NCBI GenBank assembly: GCA_009760855.2 | Contig: WPIO01000056.1 | Coordinates: 2,200,001-2,264,000 of the forward strand | Direction: 5' to 3' | Source of the DNA: Cristatella mucedo | Lineage: Eukaryota; Bryozoa; Phylactolaemata; Cristatellidae | DNA: 64,000 nt | Notes under the pieces: generated by a model | Seen by the model: the letters and a program-made list of their open reading frames with translations, nothing else | Told to the model about the DNA's origin: nothing | Database searches by the model: none | Shown here: piece after piece, positions 36,120 to 46,778 of the stretch | How the letters are laid out: each line of letters opens with the position of its first letter | Position numbering within the stretch: position 1 is the stretch's first letter | Translations under genes and position numbers: made by a program

Positions 36120-36988
36120 CTGTGAGTATAGGACGGCAGTGGCAATACAAGGACGAACGCCAACGGTTTCGCAGCCCAATCGAGCACTATCGTGGGCCAT
36201 CGTGGCAACAGCAAGCGATCCGAAGCAGTCTTAGCTGCACGAAGCTCAGAGCTACGAGTGACCCTTTCCTTCTTGCCCTTTAGGGTCATTTCCCGATGCA
36301 CAATCACGTCGCCCGGACATGCAGCCCGGAATCGAGATGTATCGTGGAGAGCCATTTCCTTCCTCTTTAACGAAAGTAAGCCTCCAATGACCACTCTGGG
36401 GGCAGGAGCCAGTAGCAGGCAAGACGGAAGAAGGCAAACGGACATAGACAACATCCTTCAAGAAGGATGACCGAAGCAGGGCAGAAGCAGGCATACCGTG
36501 ATGTTGACACTAGACCTGCTCATAACTATTAGCTTGATCTTAAGTTAATAATTAAATATTTTGTTTTATCGTCCTTAAGCTGTGGCGAAAACTTCATCGA
36601 TGCAAGCGGTGCAAGAGATGCATTCTCGGCCCTCTCTGTGATTCACGTCGGTGAGTCTGATGCACAGCTGCAGGCTGAGAATAGTCAAAGGGATGTGTAG
36701 AGCAGATAGTCAGCCTGCGAAGAAACAAAAAGCCAACCTTGAGCTTGGCGATGTCATTGACCATCAGAGGGAGAGTGGTGAAAAGAAGGGTAGGACCTAC
36801 GACCAGAACTCTGTTCTGAAAAATTCTAATGTAACTCCACCTTCTCTCCTGCTGCTTACTCGGGTACCTCCTGTCCAGCCATCCTATACTGATGCTTGTA
36901 TGCTGCTACCTACTACTACTTCGACTCCTGACCTCCTGACCTTTTGCCTCTCACTCGCTTCCTGTTCGTTGTATGAAGCAAAGTCGAG

Positions 36989-37137
36989 TTGGTTTGGTCC
37001 AGTGGTTAAGGTGCTTACCCCCGACCACGGTCTGGCTGAGGTCGTGGGCTCGAGCCCGGAGGCATATGTGAAGCGCCTGAATAGAGATTAAGTTCTCTTG
37101 GGGTGCTATACAAATGAATTATATTATATTATTATTA
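36989..37137 (+). mobile_element. tRNA-derived SINE
   Basis: Same family as the copies at 14702 and 45367: A-box-like GGTTTGGTCCAGTGGTTAAG, B-box-like GTGGGCTCGAGCCC, then the tail GTGAAGCGCCTGAATAGAG...GCTATACAAATGAA and an (ATT)n-like end. The least decayed of the three. Confidence 0.78.
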
Positions 37138-37778
37138 AAGTCTGTTGAGCGGTGTGTGCATAACAAAAGCCACCGACAGCATTGAGCATGCTATATAAAG
37201 ATCCAGAAAAACATCCACTGAGCCTTACTGGCTTTGTGAAGTTACAGATGGGTAAACACACAGACATTTGCTGCACACGCAACACAATCTTCTGCTTCAT
37301 CCCTATATACAGCATATCCACAGCATTTTGGATATCCGGTCCGTGATTAAATGGTTTAAATCCTACTTTATCGGGCATAGCAGACGATGGCTAACTGTCA
37401 ACCACAAGGCCGAATCATACAGTTTTGGTCCACACATGCCATTTGTGCATACGGCAACATCTGAGCAAGGCCATTCCGTTTAACGAGCAAGGTTAAAGAA
37501 TTTCAATCAGCCTCTTTTGATTTGCCACGGTGATAACCAAGATAAATGCACACTTAGCCAAAATGTATGTGTTCGCGGGTGTTCAAAAGTCTCCTAAAAG
37601 TTAACGACGATGAGACAGCCATATGTTTTGCTAGGGAACCTTCCACCATCCCTTCCTCTCTCCCCTGCTCTCTCTCTCTCCCTCTCTCCTTTCGTCCTCC
37701 TCGGCTCATACAACTTCTGCAATTCAACAACAACAGGCATTCAATCAACAAAAGAGGTAGCTGCAGCTGGATGAGCTA

Positions 37779-37782
<4 letters not shown>

Positions 37783-37850
<68 letters not shown>

Positions 37851-37918
37851 TATATATATACATACATACATACATACACGTACACATTCACACACATATG
37901 TGTGTGCGTGTGTGAGTG
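37783..37918. repeat. (TA)n/(CA)n tract
   Basis: TA, then CACA, CATA and TGTG units. Confidence 0.9.
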
Positions 37919-38791
37919 TGCGCTCATCTAATGCCGGCAGTCCCAAAATGCTTGGATGCAGCTACTGATAGCTCCAGAGTATAGGCCATATAATGCTTGT
38001 TTTGAGTGCTGGTCCAATGCAAGAGGTCGTATTACGATCACGAGCTACCACAGCTACTGCTCACTGGCACTACTGCTTGCAACATTCAAGGTTCACTTTA
38101 AGTCTCACGCCGAAATAGCACTGGCCCATTGAAAGAGAAAGCCGTCCTGTGGAGCAGAGGTGGATGCTGACGCCGGCGGCTGCTGAAGTTCGGCAGCAAA
38201 ATCGTTAATTTACTTGTCGGCATTTGACCGATTCACGAACTCGCAGCAGCTCGTGGCTGCTTTTGCCTATGAAGGATGCTCCGATGAGGCACCACCCGTC
38301 GAGGCACTGCCAAAAATTATGTTTACCGGTCAAGAAGTGAGCTCCGCTGCCGGAAGCTGAGGCCTAACGAGGTAAACCGCAGAGCGCATAGGATCCGGTG
38401 CTGGACTTCGAGAGGATGCAAATGCCCTTTTTAAGTGGCCTCTCGGGATTTTGTCTGGTGCACTGAAGCTGGGAATAATGAATGGACGTGAGCACTGCAA
38501 ACTATGGACACTTTTATCTGCAGCAACATTAATGAGAGATCTGCATGTATGACATTACAAAAGAGGATATGGAAAGGAGAACGCTGCACTGCCAGGCTGC
38601 ATGCAGCAGTGGCTGCATGCAGCCTGGCCACACTCCTTCCACCATAGCCGAGCTCTTCGGAAGTGATCGAATCACTGCTAGTTCTGCCCTAAAGATTATT
38701 CGAAGGTGCTTGAATTTTGGCAAAGTTGGTGAATGGGCTGCTAGTAGGATGGTAGGCAAACCACAGCAAAATGATGTAAAGTTATTCCCTT

Positions 38792-38796
<5 letters not shown>

Positions 38797-38845
<49 letters not shown>

Positions 38846-38988
38846 ATCCTCTCTTTCATTCTCTCTTTCATTCTCTCTTACATCTCCTGGCTCTAGCACT
38901 CAAACTCTCTTTCTTGTTCCCATAGAGTTAAAGAAAGACTAGGAGATAAGGATTCGGCCACAGCTAGCAGACTCTCTCCCCCTTTCTC

Positions 38989-39053
<65 letters not shown>
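38797..39053. repeat. two (CT)n tracts
   Basis: Pure CT at 38797-38842 and 38996-39052, with TTCATTCTCTC units following the first. Confidence 0.9.
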
Positions 39054-39054
<1 letters not shown>

Positions 39055-39939
39055 CCTGTCTCATTCTCGCGGATGCCACAACACCGTAAACCAATTTTGA
39101 ACCCCAATAATAAGACACTTCCAATTTATAAAACAGAGTATATCTAACACTAAAATATAAAGCAAAGCGCCATATAATTATTTAAAAGTGCTAATAACAG
39201 CTGTAGGGGATGAAACTGGAATTGCAGACACACCAGGTGACATCCACTCATTGATACGGAAATGAATGGGGCAGTGGACAACAGCTTAACTGCCCATTCT
39301 AAACGAGCCCGTATAAAACAGCAGAAATCAGGCTGGCATCCGATAAGATGTCCGTGGTAGCGCAAGTGGGCGCCCATAGAACAGACTGAGCCCGGCAGTC
39401 GATGAGAAGTGAATTAATTAGCTAAGCCTCCGCAGCAGTCGCTGCATACAATCGAGTATCTGCTGGAGGCAAATTAAAGCCAGCGCTCCAGAGCGAGATG
39501 GCCAGACACGATAACAGCAGTCGAGCTGCCGAAGAGGGTAGCCGAAGGAATACAAAATAAAAAAAATTAAAATGCTGAGTCAGCCGCCATTTGAAAATAG
39601 CAGTGACCCTGAAAGGCTCGGCAAAGCCGCGGCAGCTACCCTCGGGGGACCTACTGCCAGAGCTCAGTGAGCCCCCCAGAGCACGATCAGCAGTAATCAA
39701 GCCTATTACAGTTGAGTCGCATGTCGGTCTAGCAGCAGCCCACGAATACCAGAAAACAAGGTTGCTAGTGCATGCAAAAGAGAATACGGAAGATGGAAAG
39801 ATGGCCCAAGTTTGAGAGCCCTTGTGTGACCAACCTGCTGTATCCTTCGGGATAGATGCATTAGCAGGAACAATTGTGGGCTGCTGGGCAAGGTTACAGA
39901 TAACCAAGGTTAAAGTAAAAATGGCCAAACTGCAGCCTC

Positions 39940-40060
39940 TGCTGTGCGATAGGCCTGCAGTTGGCAGTGGGTTCAATTCCCACTCCGAGTAGCTTGACTC
40001 ACGCCTGTCTAGTCCCAGCTGGTGCTATCGGTCGGCTCTCTGGTTGCCAGGTTCAGTGTA
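39940..40060 (+). mobile_element. possible tRNA-like SINE
   Basis: GTTGGCAGTGGGTTCAATTC is a B-box-like stretch preceded by GATAGGCCTGCA. The downstream body (CTGTCTAGTCCCAGCTGGTG) is not found elsewhere in the window, so family membership is uncertain. Confidence 0.35.
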
Positions 40061-40299
40061 AGTAAGCCATTGGAAATGCCGTCGAGAGCGATTCTACTAC
40101 TAAGGTATATCTATATACAGGGAGTTTGCTTTGCTTCTGAATGCTGATGTATGCACCTCTGTGTGTGTGCTGGTTCTGAAACCGTCTGGCAGGACTGAGG
40201 GATGTGGCCTGGCTAAATGATCTTGCTGAATCGTCATGCTGGTTAGAAGAACAAAATCTGTTGTCACTCAAAAGCAGCCACAAACTTGCCAACCCATGC

Positions 40300-40465
40300 C
40301 AGTGTGACCATTGTAACCCGACCTTGGACCCGCTGCCAGTAGCTCATGCTACCACAAACCATTCGGTCGTGCTTCCTTTGCAGCAAGTGTAAAGTGCCTA
40401 GAAAGAGATTGAGTTCTCTGAGGGTGCAATATCAAACTTATTATTAGAAGTATTATTATTATTAT
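40300..40465 (+). mobile_element. LINE/SINE 3' tail fragment
   Basis: Contains GCAGCAAGTGTAAAGTGCCT, AGAAAGAGATTGAGTTCTC, TGAGGGTGCAATATCAA and an (ATT)n end, the plus-strand version of the common tail. Confidence 0.65.
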
Positions 40466-40610
40466 ACAGAGCATAGCCATACTGCATCAGAGCTGTCTAT
40501 CGTTACACCGACAAAGTCAAGATTAGCTTGTTCAACGGCCTCATTCATAAATCAGCAGAAGAGCCCAACACATGGGTCCTGCAAGCGGTAACAGCACTAT
40601 CCTGTGTGAT

Positions 40611-40930
40611 GGACGGACATTCTCCCCCTCGGACATTTCTCTCCCGGACATCCCCCCCCCCGACATTTCCACCCTGGGGGAGGGTTTAGGGTTAGGGGTT
40701 TTAGGGTTTAGGGTTTCATTTGATCATGTATATATGTATGTATGTATTCTTAGTTATACATTCATCAACAAAGGGGGAAAGCAAAACATCAAAGTACAGT
40801 TTTTGTGGTTAGACTACTTAAATGGACTGTGTTGTCCAAGGCCAACCAGTGAATGTGTCATACGGAATCAACAAAACGTCCAATTATATTGAGTTGACTA
40901 TATTTCAACAGAGTGTGAACTTCATTTGAT

Positions 40931-41003
<73 letters not shown>

Positions 41004-41100
41004 GTATATATATATATATATATCTGTATTCTTAGTTATACATTCATCAGCATAGGGGAAATGTCCTATGGGGGATGTCCGTGGGGGGAATGTCCTATAT
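40611..41100. repeat. element bounded by inverted GGACAT-motif arrays
   Basis: Left array (40611-40670) repeats GGACATTY with C-runs; right array (41054-41099) repeats the reverse complement, RAATGTCC with G-runs. Between them are a telomere-like stretch (GGGTTTAGGGTTAGGGG, about 40678-40716), and two direct copies of ATTTGATYATGTATATA... TTCTTAGTTATACATTCATC (40718-40775 and 40923-41052), the second stretched by (TA)n. No coding sequence. Possibly a non-autonomous element. Confidence 0.55.
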
Positions 41101-41841
41101 TCATCCTGCTCTGCCACATGGGAGTCTTAATTAGTGCCACTGGACAAAAATAGCCATCGAGATGGAGTGATATTTGATTGAGACACACCCAACTGTCAGC
41201 TTTCGATGGATTTGGTATTGGCCACTGACATCATCACCTGACCCGAGGGCAGAAGCCTCTGGGCACACACACATGCTGCTGCTCGATCCGAGCTCCTGAG
41301 AGGAGGAGCTTTGCATTTTCCACGGACCAGTTTTAGCAGAACGCACGGTGCACGGTGCCCCGGAGCCGTGCAGTTGACGGCAAGGCACGAAGACAAATGC
41401 AGCGAGGAGTCGTTTCAAACGCAGCATTAATCTGACCAGGCACCGGACAGAAGTTGCGGGGCCACAAAACCGAGGAGAAATGAAGCAGGAAACGCATCCA
41501 GCGATCGACAGAATGCGCATGATAACAACGTGAAGAAACCGAAGGGATGCCCGACCGTTTGCATAAAGCAGATCCGGCACTGCATCAAGGCCTGGCCGAG
41601 CAGGCCTGGCCAAGCATAGAGCATGGAGAGATGTTAGCATGGAGCGACTCAGAGTTGATCAGAAAGCCGAATGGGTTTCTGCGCGCCAAAAGCCTGAGCA
41701 GCAACCTCCGGAGCGAACACGCTCTGCCATCCAGCCATCACACTGCCAGTTCGACCAGCTTCAATGCTGCGTTACCGATCGCAACCAAATGCAACAGTCG
41801 AGATAACAACGGGTGAGAGGGGCGGCAGGTAGGCAGCAGCC

Positions 41842-41941
<100 letters not shown>

Positions 41942-41989
41942 CAGACAGACAGAGACAGAGAGGAAGGGAACGATGCTTGATCATGTAAC

Positions 41990-42165
41990 CATATCTATGT
42001 GCTGACCATGTGCATCTCACATCTAACAGTGTTATGCTTAATGACATTGCGGATGTTACTATTAATCCTAAAGTCATGCTTTCTTCACAGCATCTGTGAA
42101 GTGCCTCGAAACAGATTCAGTTCTTTGATGGAGCTATGCGTATGTATTAGTATTATTATTATGCT
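41990..42165 (+). mobile_element. LINE/SINE 3' tail fragment
   Basis: Contains GTGCTGACCATGTGCATCTC, CATCTGTGAAGTGCCTCGAA, ACAGATTCAGTTCTTTGATG and an (ATT)n end. It lies just left of the oppositely oriented LINE. Confidence 0.6.
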
Positions 42166-42214
42166 TACTAGTGCCATACCTCCACATAGGAACATGTGTG
42201 TAGCCAGGCTAGGT

Positions 42215-42355
42215 TCGGTTGGCTGGGACAGGACGGCTGTAATGTGGTAAGGGTCACCGGCTAGGCCGGGGTCTGACCTATGGGTAAGGCCGGATGTAAG
42301 GTGACGAGAGGTCACCGGGGCTCTTGGGTAAGTGAAGTTGGCCGAGTAAGTCGTG
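42215..42355 (+). repeat. dispersed repeat shared with 24.2 kb
   Basis: Contains GGTCACCGGCTAGGCCGGG and GGTAAGGCCGGATGTAAGG and a second GGTCACCGGGGC. It abuts the (AAT)n end of the LINE at 42363. Confidence 0.45.
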
Positions 42356-42362
42356 GTGTTGG

Positions 42363-44086
42363 AATAACAATAATAATAATAATAATTCACTTGATAAAGC
42401 GACCTCAGAGAACTTAATCTCTCTCTAGGCACTTTACATTTGCTGTAAAGTGAAATGCAATTGAATTGTAAGTAAAATCATGCTTGAAAAACAAACGAAA
42501 TGAATAATATGGTTAGGGGTGACACGCACAGGGTCAGCATGCAAATGTGGTTAGTGGCAGCATGCACAGTGTCAGCACGCATAAGCACGTGAAGGATGAA
42601 TCACAGGGACCCACTAAATGCTGTCCTAAATAGGTGTTTTTAGGTTCCTTTCAAATGTGGTCAGGTCAGGGGATGTTTTGACGCAGGTCGGGAGGGAGTT
42701 CCAGGCTTTAGGAGCATATGAACTAAATGCACGGTCTCCACAGGTATTCAGGTTTGTACGAGGTATTTCTAGACTGTTGGATTCCGAAAAGCTGGTGGTA
42801 CGATGCTTGGCCTGATGGGGTAGTATATCTGACAGATAGGCTGGAGCCTTAGAATGAAGGGACCTAAAAGTGAGTGACAAAACCTTGAAGTGAATCCGTT
42901 GCCTCACTGGTAGCCAGTGCAGGTCGGCGAGAAGTGGAGTAATGTGGCAACTGCGACGCTCACGACAGACAAGCCTAGCTGCGGAGTTTTGCACCAGCTG
43001 CAATCGCCTGATCGCACATGCCGGTAGGCCAGTAAGCAGTGAGTTGCAGAAGTCGAGACGGGATGTCACGAATGCATGGACCAACTTAGATGTAGTATCT
43101 TTATCTAAACAAGCCCGAATTTTAGCCATGTCATGAAGCTGAAAATAGGCAGCTTTGACTGTGGAGCTGATATGGTCGTCTAACGAGAGGTCGCTTTGGA
43201 ATATGACACCTAGATTTCGAGCTGATTCAACTGGAGATATGCTGGCAGAGCCAATTTTGAGAGTCAGCCTGTCCAATCTCTGGATCACACTGGGTTTGCC
43301 CATAACTAATAAGTTAGTTTTGTCATCGTTAAGTTTTAGAAAATTTGCTGCCATCCATGTGCGGATGTCATCAATGCATGCAGCAAGTGAGTTGAGTGAG
43401 TTTGAGGTGCTTGAAGGCTGGGAGGGATCAAAGCAAAGGTACAACTGAGTGTCATCCGCATAGAAGTGAAAGCCTAGATTGTGCTTGGCAATCACATCAG
43501 CAAGAGGCAGAGTATAAACCTTGAAAAGAACCGGACCAAGCACTGAGCCCTGAGGTACGCCATATTTCAGCGGTACTTCAGATGATCTTTGTCCATTCAC
43601 GTCAATACTCTGGAGTCTCCCACTGAGATAGGACCTGAACCACTGCAGAGCAGTGCCAGTGATGCCCAGGCGAGATGAGAGGCGCTCTAGAAGAACTTTG
43701 TGATCGATGGTATCAAAAGCTGCCGAAAGATCAAGCAGAGACACTCTACCCATGTCTGCATTCCTAAGTAGGTCGTTGTATACCCTAAGCAATGCTGACT
43801 CTGTGGAGTGATTAGCTCTCAAGCCAGACTGGAACTTACTAGCAAGGTGTGAGGTTTCGATATACGAGTTCAGCTGGTCCGCCACGACCCGTTCGAGTGT
43901 CTTTGATAGGAATGGTAGAAGGGAGACTGGGCGGTAGTTGCTCAAGTTCTCTTGGTCAAGTGTAGCTTTCTTGAGAAGTGGCCTGACTACAGCTTTTTTG
44001 AAAGGTGCTGGGACATGACCTGAGGCTAATGACATATTAATTATGTTAGTTATGCATGGCAGCTGCCGGTCTCCCGAGTTATGCAC
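42363..44086 (-). mobile_element. CR1/L2-like LINE with an unbroken reverse transcriptase segment
   Basis: A 486-codon open frame (42626-44086) encodes most of a non-LTR reverse transcriptase. Visible motifs are [60 protein letters not shown] (the catalytic YADD box), and the end APKAWNSLP. The 3' untranslated part runs to an (AAT)n end at 42361-42385. The element is 5'-truncated near 44.06-44.09 kb, so the endonuclease is missing. The unbroken frame suggests a fairly recent insertion. Frame, family motifs and tail agree with the fragments at 3.6, 49.2, 54 and 62.5 kb. Confidence 0.9.
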
Positions 44087-44596
44087 CGGGATGGGTGCAG
44101 GCGTGCTCCGGCGATGCGGCCATGCACGTAAGGCACCGAGTGCCCAAGGCCCGAGTGGAGCTTGATAGCCCGCTCGTTGTTGTGACTTGCATATTCCGCG
44201 TTAGCCGTGTAGCGTGTTCGTGGCCTCCGTGAGTTGGCATCTTTCTTCGGAAGCTATTGACTGTGGTAGTCGTCGACTCCGACTAGCCAAGCAGTTACTC
44301 AGCTAGCGGGATCTTTTATGGCATATGCTAGAACTGTTGGAACTGAGTCGGCACAACGGCAGGACTGCAGAAGCCGACTGACCAACTAACACGTTTTTCG
44401 CGCTTGTGCCCCTATAGTGTACTTTGTATAGGACCCTCCCTGTAGACTTGCTTAGTTCCTTTGTTGTTGTTGGTGCATGCGATATTATTTACCTTAGCTC
44501 AGCGGCATGGCGAGAGGTGGTGTGGCCTGAATTAGTGGTTGAATTAGCCGCTGACCCATGAACTCAGCTACATGTATACATATGCACAAATTCAGG

Positions 44597-44606
<10 letters not shown>

Positions 44607-44689
<83 letters not shown>

Positions 44690-44710
44690 GTGTGTGTGTG
44701 TGCATGTGTG
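44607..44710. repeat. (GT)n microsatellite
   Basis: About 50 GT units with single changes, 220 bp downstream of the exon 4 donor on the gene strand. Confidence 0.95.
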
Positions 44711-44930
44711 TAAAAATATGCATATATATATATATATGCCTGTATACATATATCGCATATTTTACATTATAAAATATATATTTACTTAAGTGCAAAGCTG
44801 TGAAACTGTGAAAGAGTCACTGGGTTAAAAGGATGGCTCAAAAGTCGTCTGCCCTGCATTAGGCAGTGTAGCACAACTGGTGACTCGCACGGCTTGACTT
44901 GTGGCGGCAGCGGCAGTGAGCATGACTTAC

Positions 44931-45048
44931 CTCGTTCGAGTGTCTAACAGTTTGCAGAGGCACCCACACACAGCCCAGCTTGACGTCCCAGAGAAGTCCC
45001 TTGTCCCAAACTTCGACAAGAAGACCAGAGTTCAGTTGCGACGTCTCG
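44931..45048 (-). CDS. unc-13: unc-13 exon 4, C2A domain centre
   Basis: The exon starts after CTCTGCAG and ends before GTAAGT (118 bp, phase 2 in, phase 0 out). It encodes residues 51-90 with the motifs LLVEVWDKGLLWD and VWVPLQTVRHSNE. These align with LTVEVWNKGLIWD and VWIPLRTIRQSNE of rat Munc13-1. The junction with exon 3 forms the Phe of QDFMF. It is missed in a simple open-frame view because the matching frame is short, but the match is nearly continuous. Confidence 0.95.
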
Positions 45049-45366
45049 CTGCAGAGTTCGGAAGCAGGCCATGCTAGTCACTCGCGAGCCACGATCGCTC
45101 GAACTGCTGTGCTCTGAGCCCAGCAAGTTCCGGCCCAGCAAGTGGCACCAAAAGCAGACGACAGCAGCGCACACGACTGCTCGCTAGACGGAGCAGAGCA
45201 AGACACGGACAGATGACACTACGGGCCATCACTAACTGATAACGATAACTGATCCAAACAAAAGCATAATCGGTACGAGCTCGGCACGATCTAGGCCAGG
45301 CACTGCACGAGGGTGTTAAATCGGACCAGGTTGATACCAGCCGACGATGCATAGCACACCCACGGA

Positions 45367-45512
45367 GCTGGTTTGGTTCAGCGATTATGGTGCTCCCCCA
45401 CCCCGACCAAGGTCTGGCTGAAGTTGTAGGCTCGAGCCCCAAGGCATACGTGAAGCGGCTGAATAGAGATTTTAAGTTCTCTTGGGATGCTATACAAAGG
45501 AATTTTATATAT
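45367..45512 (+). mobile_element. tRNA-derived SINE
   Basis: Third copy of the family at 14702 and 36989, in the gene's intron 4/3 boundary region (intron 3). A-box and B-box regions are recognisable but more mutated (GTTTGGTTCAGCGATTATGG; GTAGGCTCGAGCCCC). Confidence 0.72.
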
Positions 45513-45848
45513 CAGACAATCGCTCTTTGCACAGCCACGCGTGCCCTCACGAGCTCGGTGTGAGCACCGTGAGCGTCCTTTTGCAGCAGCTGCGGCAGCA
45601 GCTGCTGCATGCAGCTTCAGCGTCTTCTTCAGCTGCTTCGTCGGCTCGTCTGCTACACTGGCGTCTGCTACACTGCTCGTACACTGCTCGCTATAACACT
45701 CTAGCATTGTGCAAACTGCTTGGCAACAGGTCATCACAGCCAGACGGAACACATGCGCCATGAACAAGAAGCCTCGAAAAGCCACGGGGGGGGGAGGGAG
45801 AGAGGAGATGAGACCTGCTCGGTCTTAGGCTCGCTTGCATCAGCAGTG

Positions 45849-45956
45849 CAATAGAGAGTTACATGAGAGTAATCTCATGTAACTCTCCATTCCATCCGCA
45901 ATAGAGAGTTACATGAGAGGGCGCTCGCAGCGCGCCTTCTCATGTAACTCTCCATT
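45849..45956. repeat. two tandem hairpins with the same stem
   Basis: GAGAGTTACATGAGA and its exact complement TCTCATGTAACTCTC occur twice as inverted pairs: 45854-45868/45873-45887 with a 4-base loop, and 45904-45918/45938-45952 with a GC-rich inner stem (GGCGC...GCGCC). Fifteen perfect base pairs each. It lies in intron 3 next to a LINE tail. Confidence 0.9.
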
Positions 45957-46019
45957 TCTGTCAGTATCGCTCGGTCGTATCCATTCTGTCGGTATCGCTC
46001 GGTCAAGGCCACCATATTT

Positions 46020-46078
46020 TGTCCTAATATTAATAATAAGAATAATAAGAATACATTTCTCATGGGTGCCCTCGGGAA

Positions 46079-46146
<68 letters not shown>

Positions 46147-46272
46147 CACTTTACATTTGCTGCAAAGGAAGCACTTTCAACGGTTAGTGGTAGCATGCTC
46201 AAGGACAACAAGCAGAACATGGCTTGAGGTGACTTGCACAGGGTCAGCATGCAAATGTGGTTAGTGGCAGCT
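46020..46272 (-). mobile_element. LINE 3' end interrupted by a (CT)n expansion
   Basis: AAT-rich end, then GTGCCCTCGGGAAATACAAT, then 60 bp of CT (46085-46144), then GGCACTTTACATTTGCTGCA, GGTAGCATGC, GTGACTTGCACAGGGTCAGC and ATGCAAATGTGGTTAGTGGC. This is the LINE 3' region in minus orientation with its ATCTCTCTCTAGG centre expanded. Confidence 0.72.
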
Positions 46273-46350
46273 TAGCAACCCCCAGAGAACCAAAGAGAAT
46301 TAAACCTCTGGAAGCCCCGCCCCTAGCAGCATTCACGTTCACCCACTTAC

Positions 46351-46450
46351 AACATGAAGTCTTGGTTCCAGCATGGTTGGTTACCCTTCACTGCTACTGT
46401 CGTCGACTTCACGTTCTGCAGCTTCAGTACAACGTATGTGTTAAACTTAT
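46351..46450 (-). CDS. unc-13: unc-13 exon 3, C2A domain core
   Basis: The exon follows GATTTGGCAG and ends before GTAAGT (100 bp, phase 1 in, phase 2 out). It encodes residues 18-50 of the long isoform, including KFNTYV and [12 protein letters not shown], a near match to vertebrate Munc13 C2A. This C2A binds the RIM zinc finger and homodimerises in the characterised proteins; it lacks a full set of Ca2+ ligands, consistent with a protein-interaction role. Exon 3 is separated from exon 2 by a 12.3 kb repeat-filled intron. Confidence 0.95.
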
Positions 46451-46492
46451 CTGCCAAATCATAAACGAAACAAATTGTCAATGATGGAAACA

Positions 46493-46620
46493 GTGTCAGA
46501 TCTGAGAGCAACACAGCACAAAAGCGACAGCATAGATATAATGTGCTAAAAGAAAACATAGCCCGTGCAACTTTGACTCTGAAGTCTTTTACGGTGGATT
46601 TTAGAACTATCTGTAACTCT
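46493..46620. repeat. dispersed element, copy 1 (uninterrupted), followed by (CT)n
   Basis: About 128 bp containing GTCAGATCTGAGAGCAACAC, AGCACAAAAGCGACAGCATA, AACATAGCCCGTGCAACTTT and GAAGTCTTTTACGGTGGATT. It runs into a (CT)n tract at 46618. The same sequence recurs at 57.92-58.21 kb. No coding or known element signature is visible. Confidence 0.7.
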
Positions 46621-46622
46621 CC

Positions 46623-46708
<86 letters not shown>

Positions 46709-46778
46709 CCCCTCCCTCCCTCCCTCCCTCCCTACCTCCCTCCCTACCTCCCTTCCTCCCTCCCTCCCTCCCTCCCTG
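46618..46778. repeat. (CT)n then (CCCT)n tract
   Basis: Follows the dispersed element copy 1; lies about 170 bp upstream of exon 3 on the gene strand. Confidence 0.95.

Noticed and set aside
36245-36425. Possible second copy of exon 5 (GDVI..RE..L versus GDVV..GE..L, partial DNA similarity)
   Set aside because: The similarity covers only about 45 bp, the available acceptors give the wrong phase, and the conserved FELPY end is absent. At most a decayed partial duplicate.
40678-40716. Chromosome end or telomere
   Set aside because: Only a few imperfect TTAGGG/TTTAGGG units within intron 4 of a continuing gene; at most an interstitial remnant.
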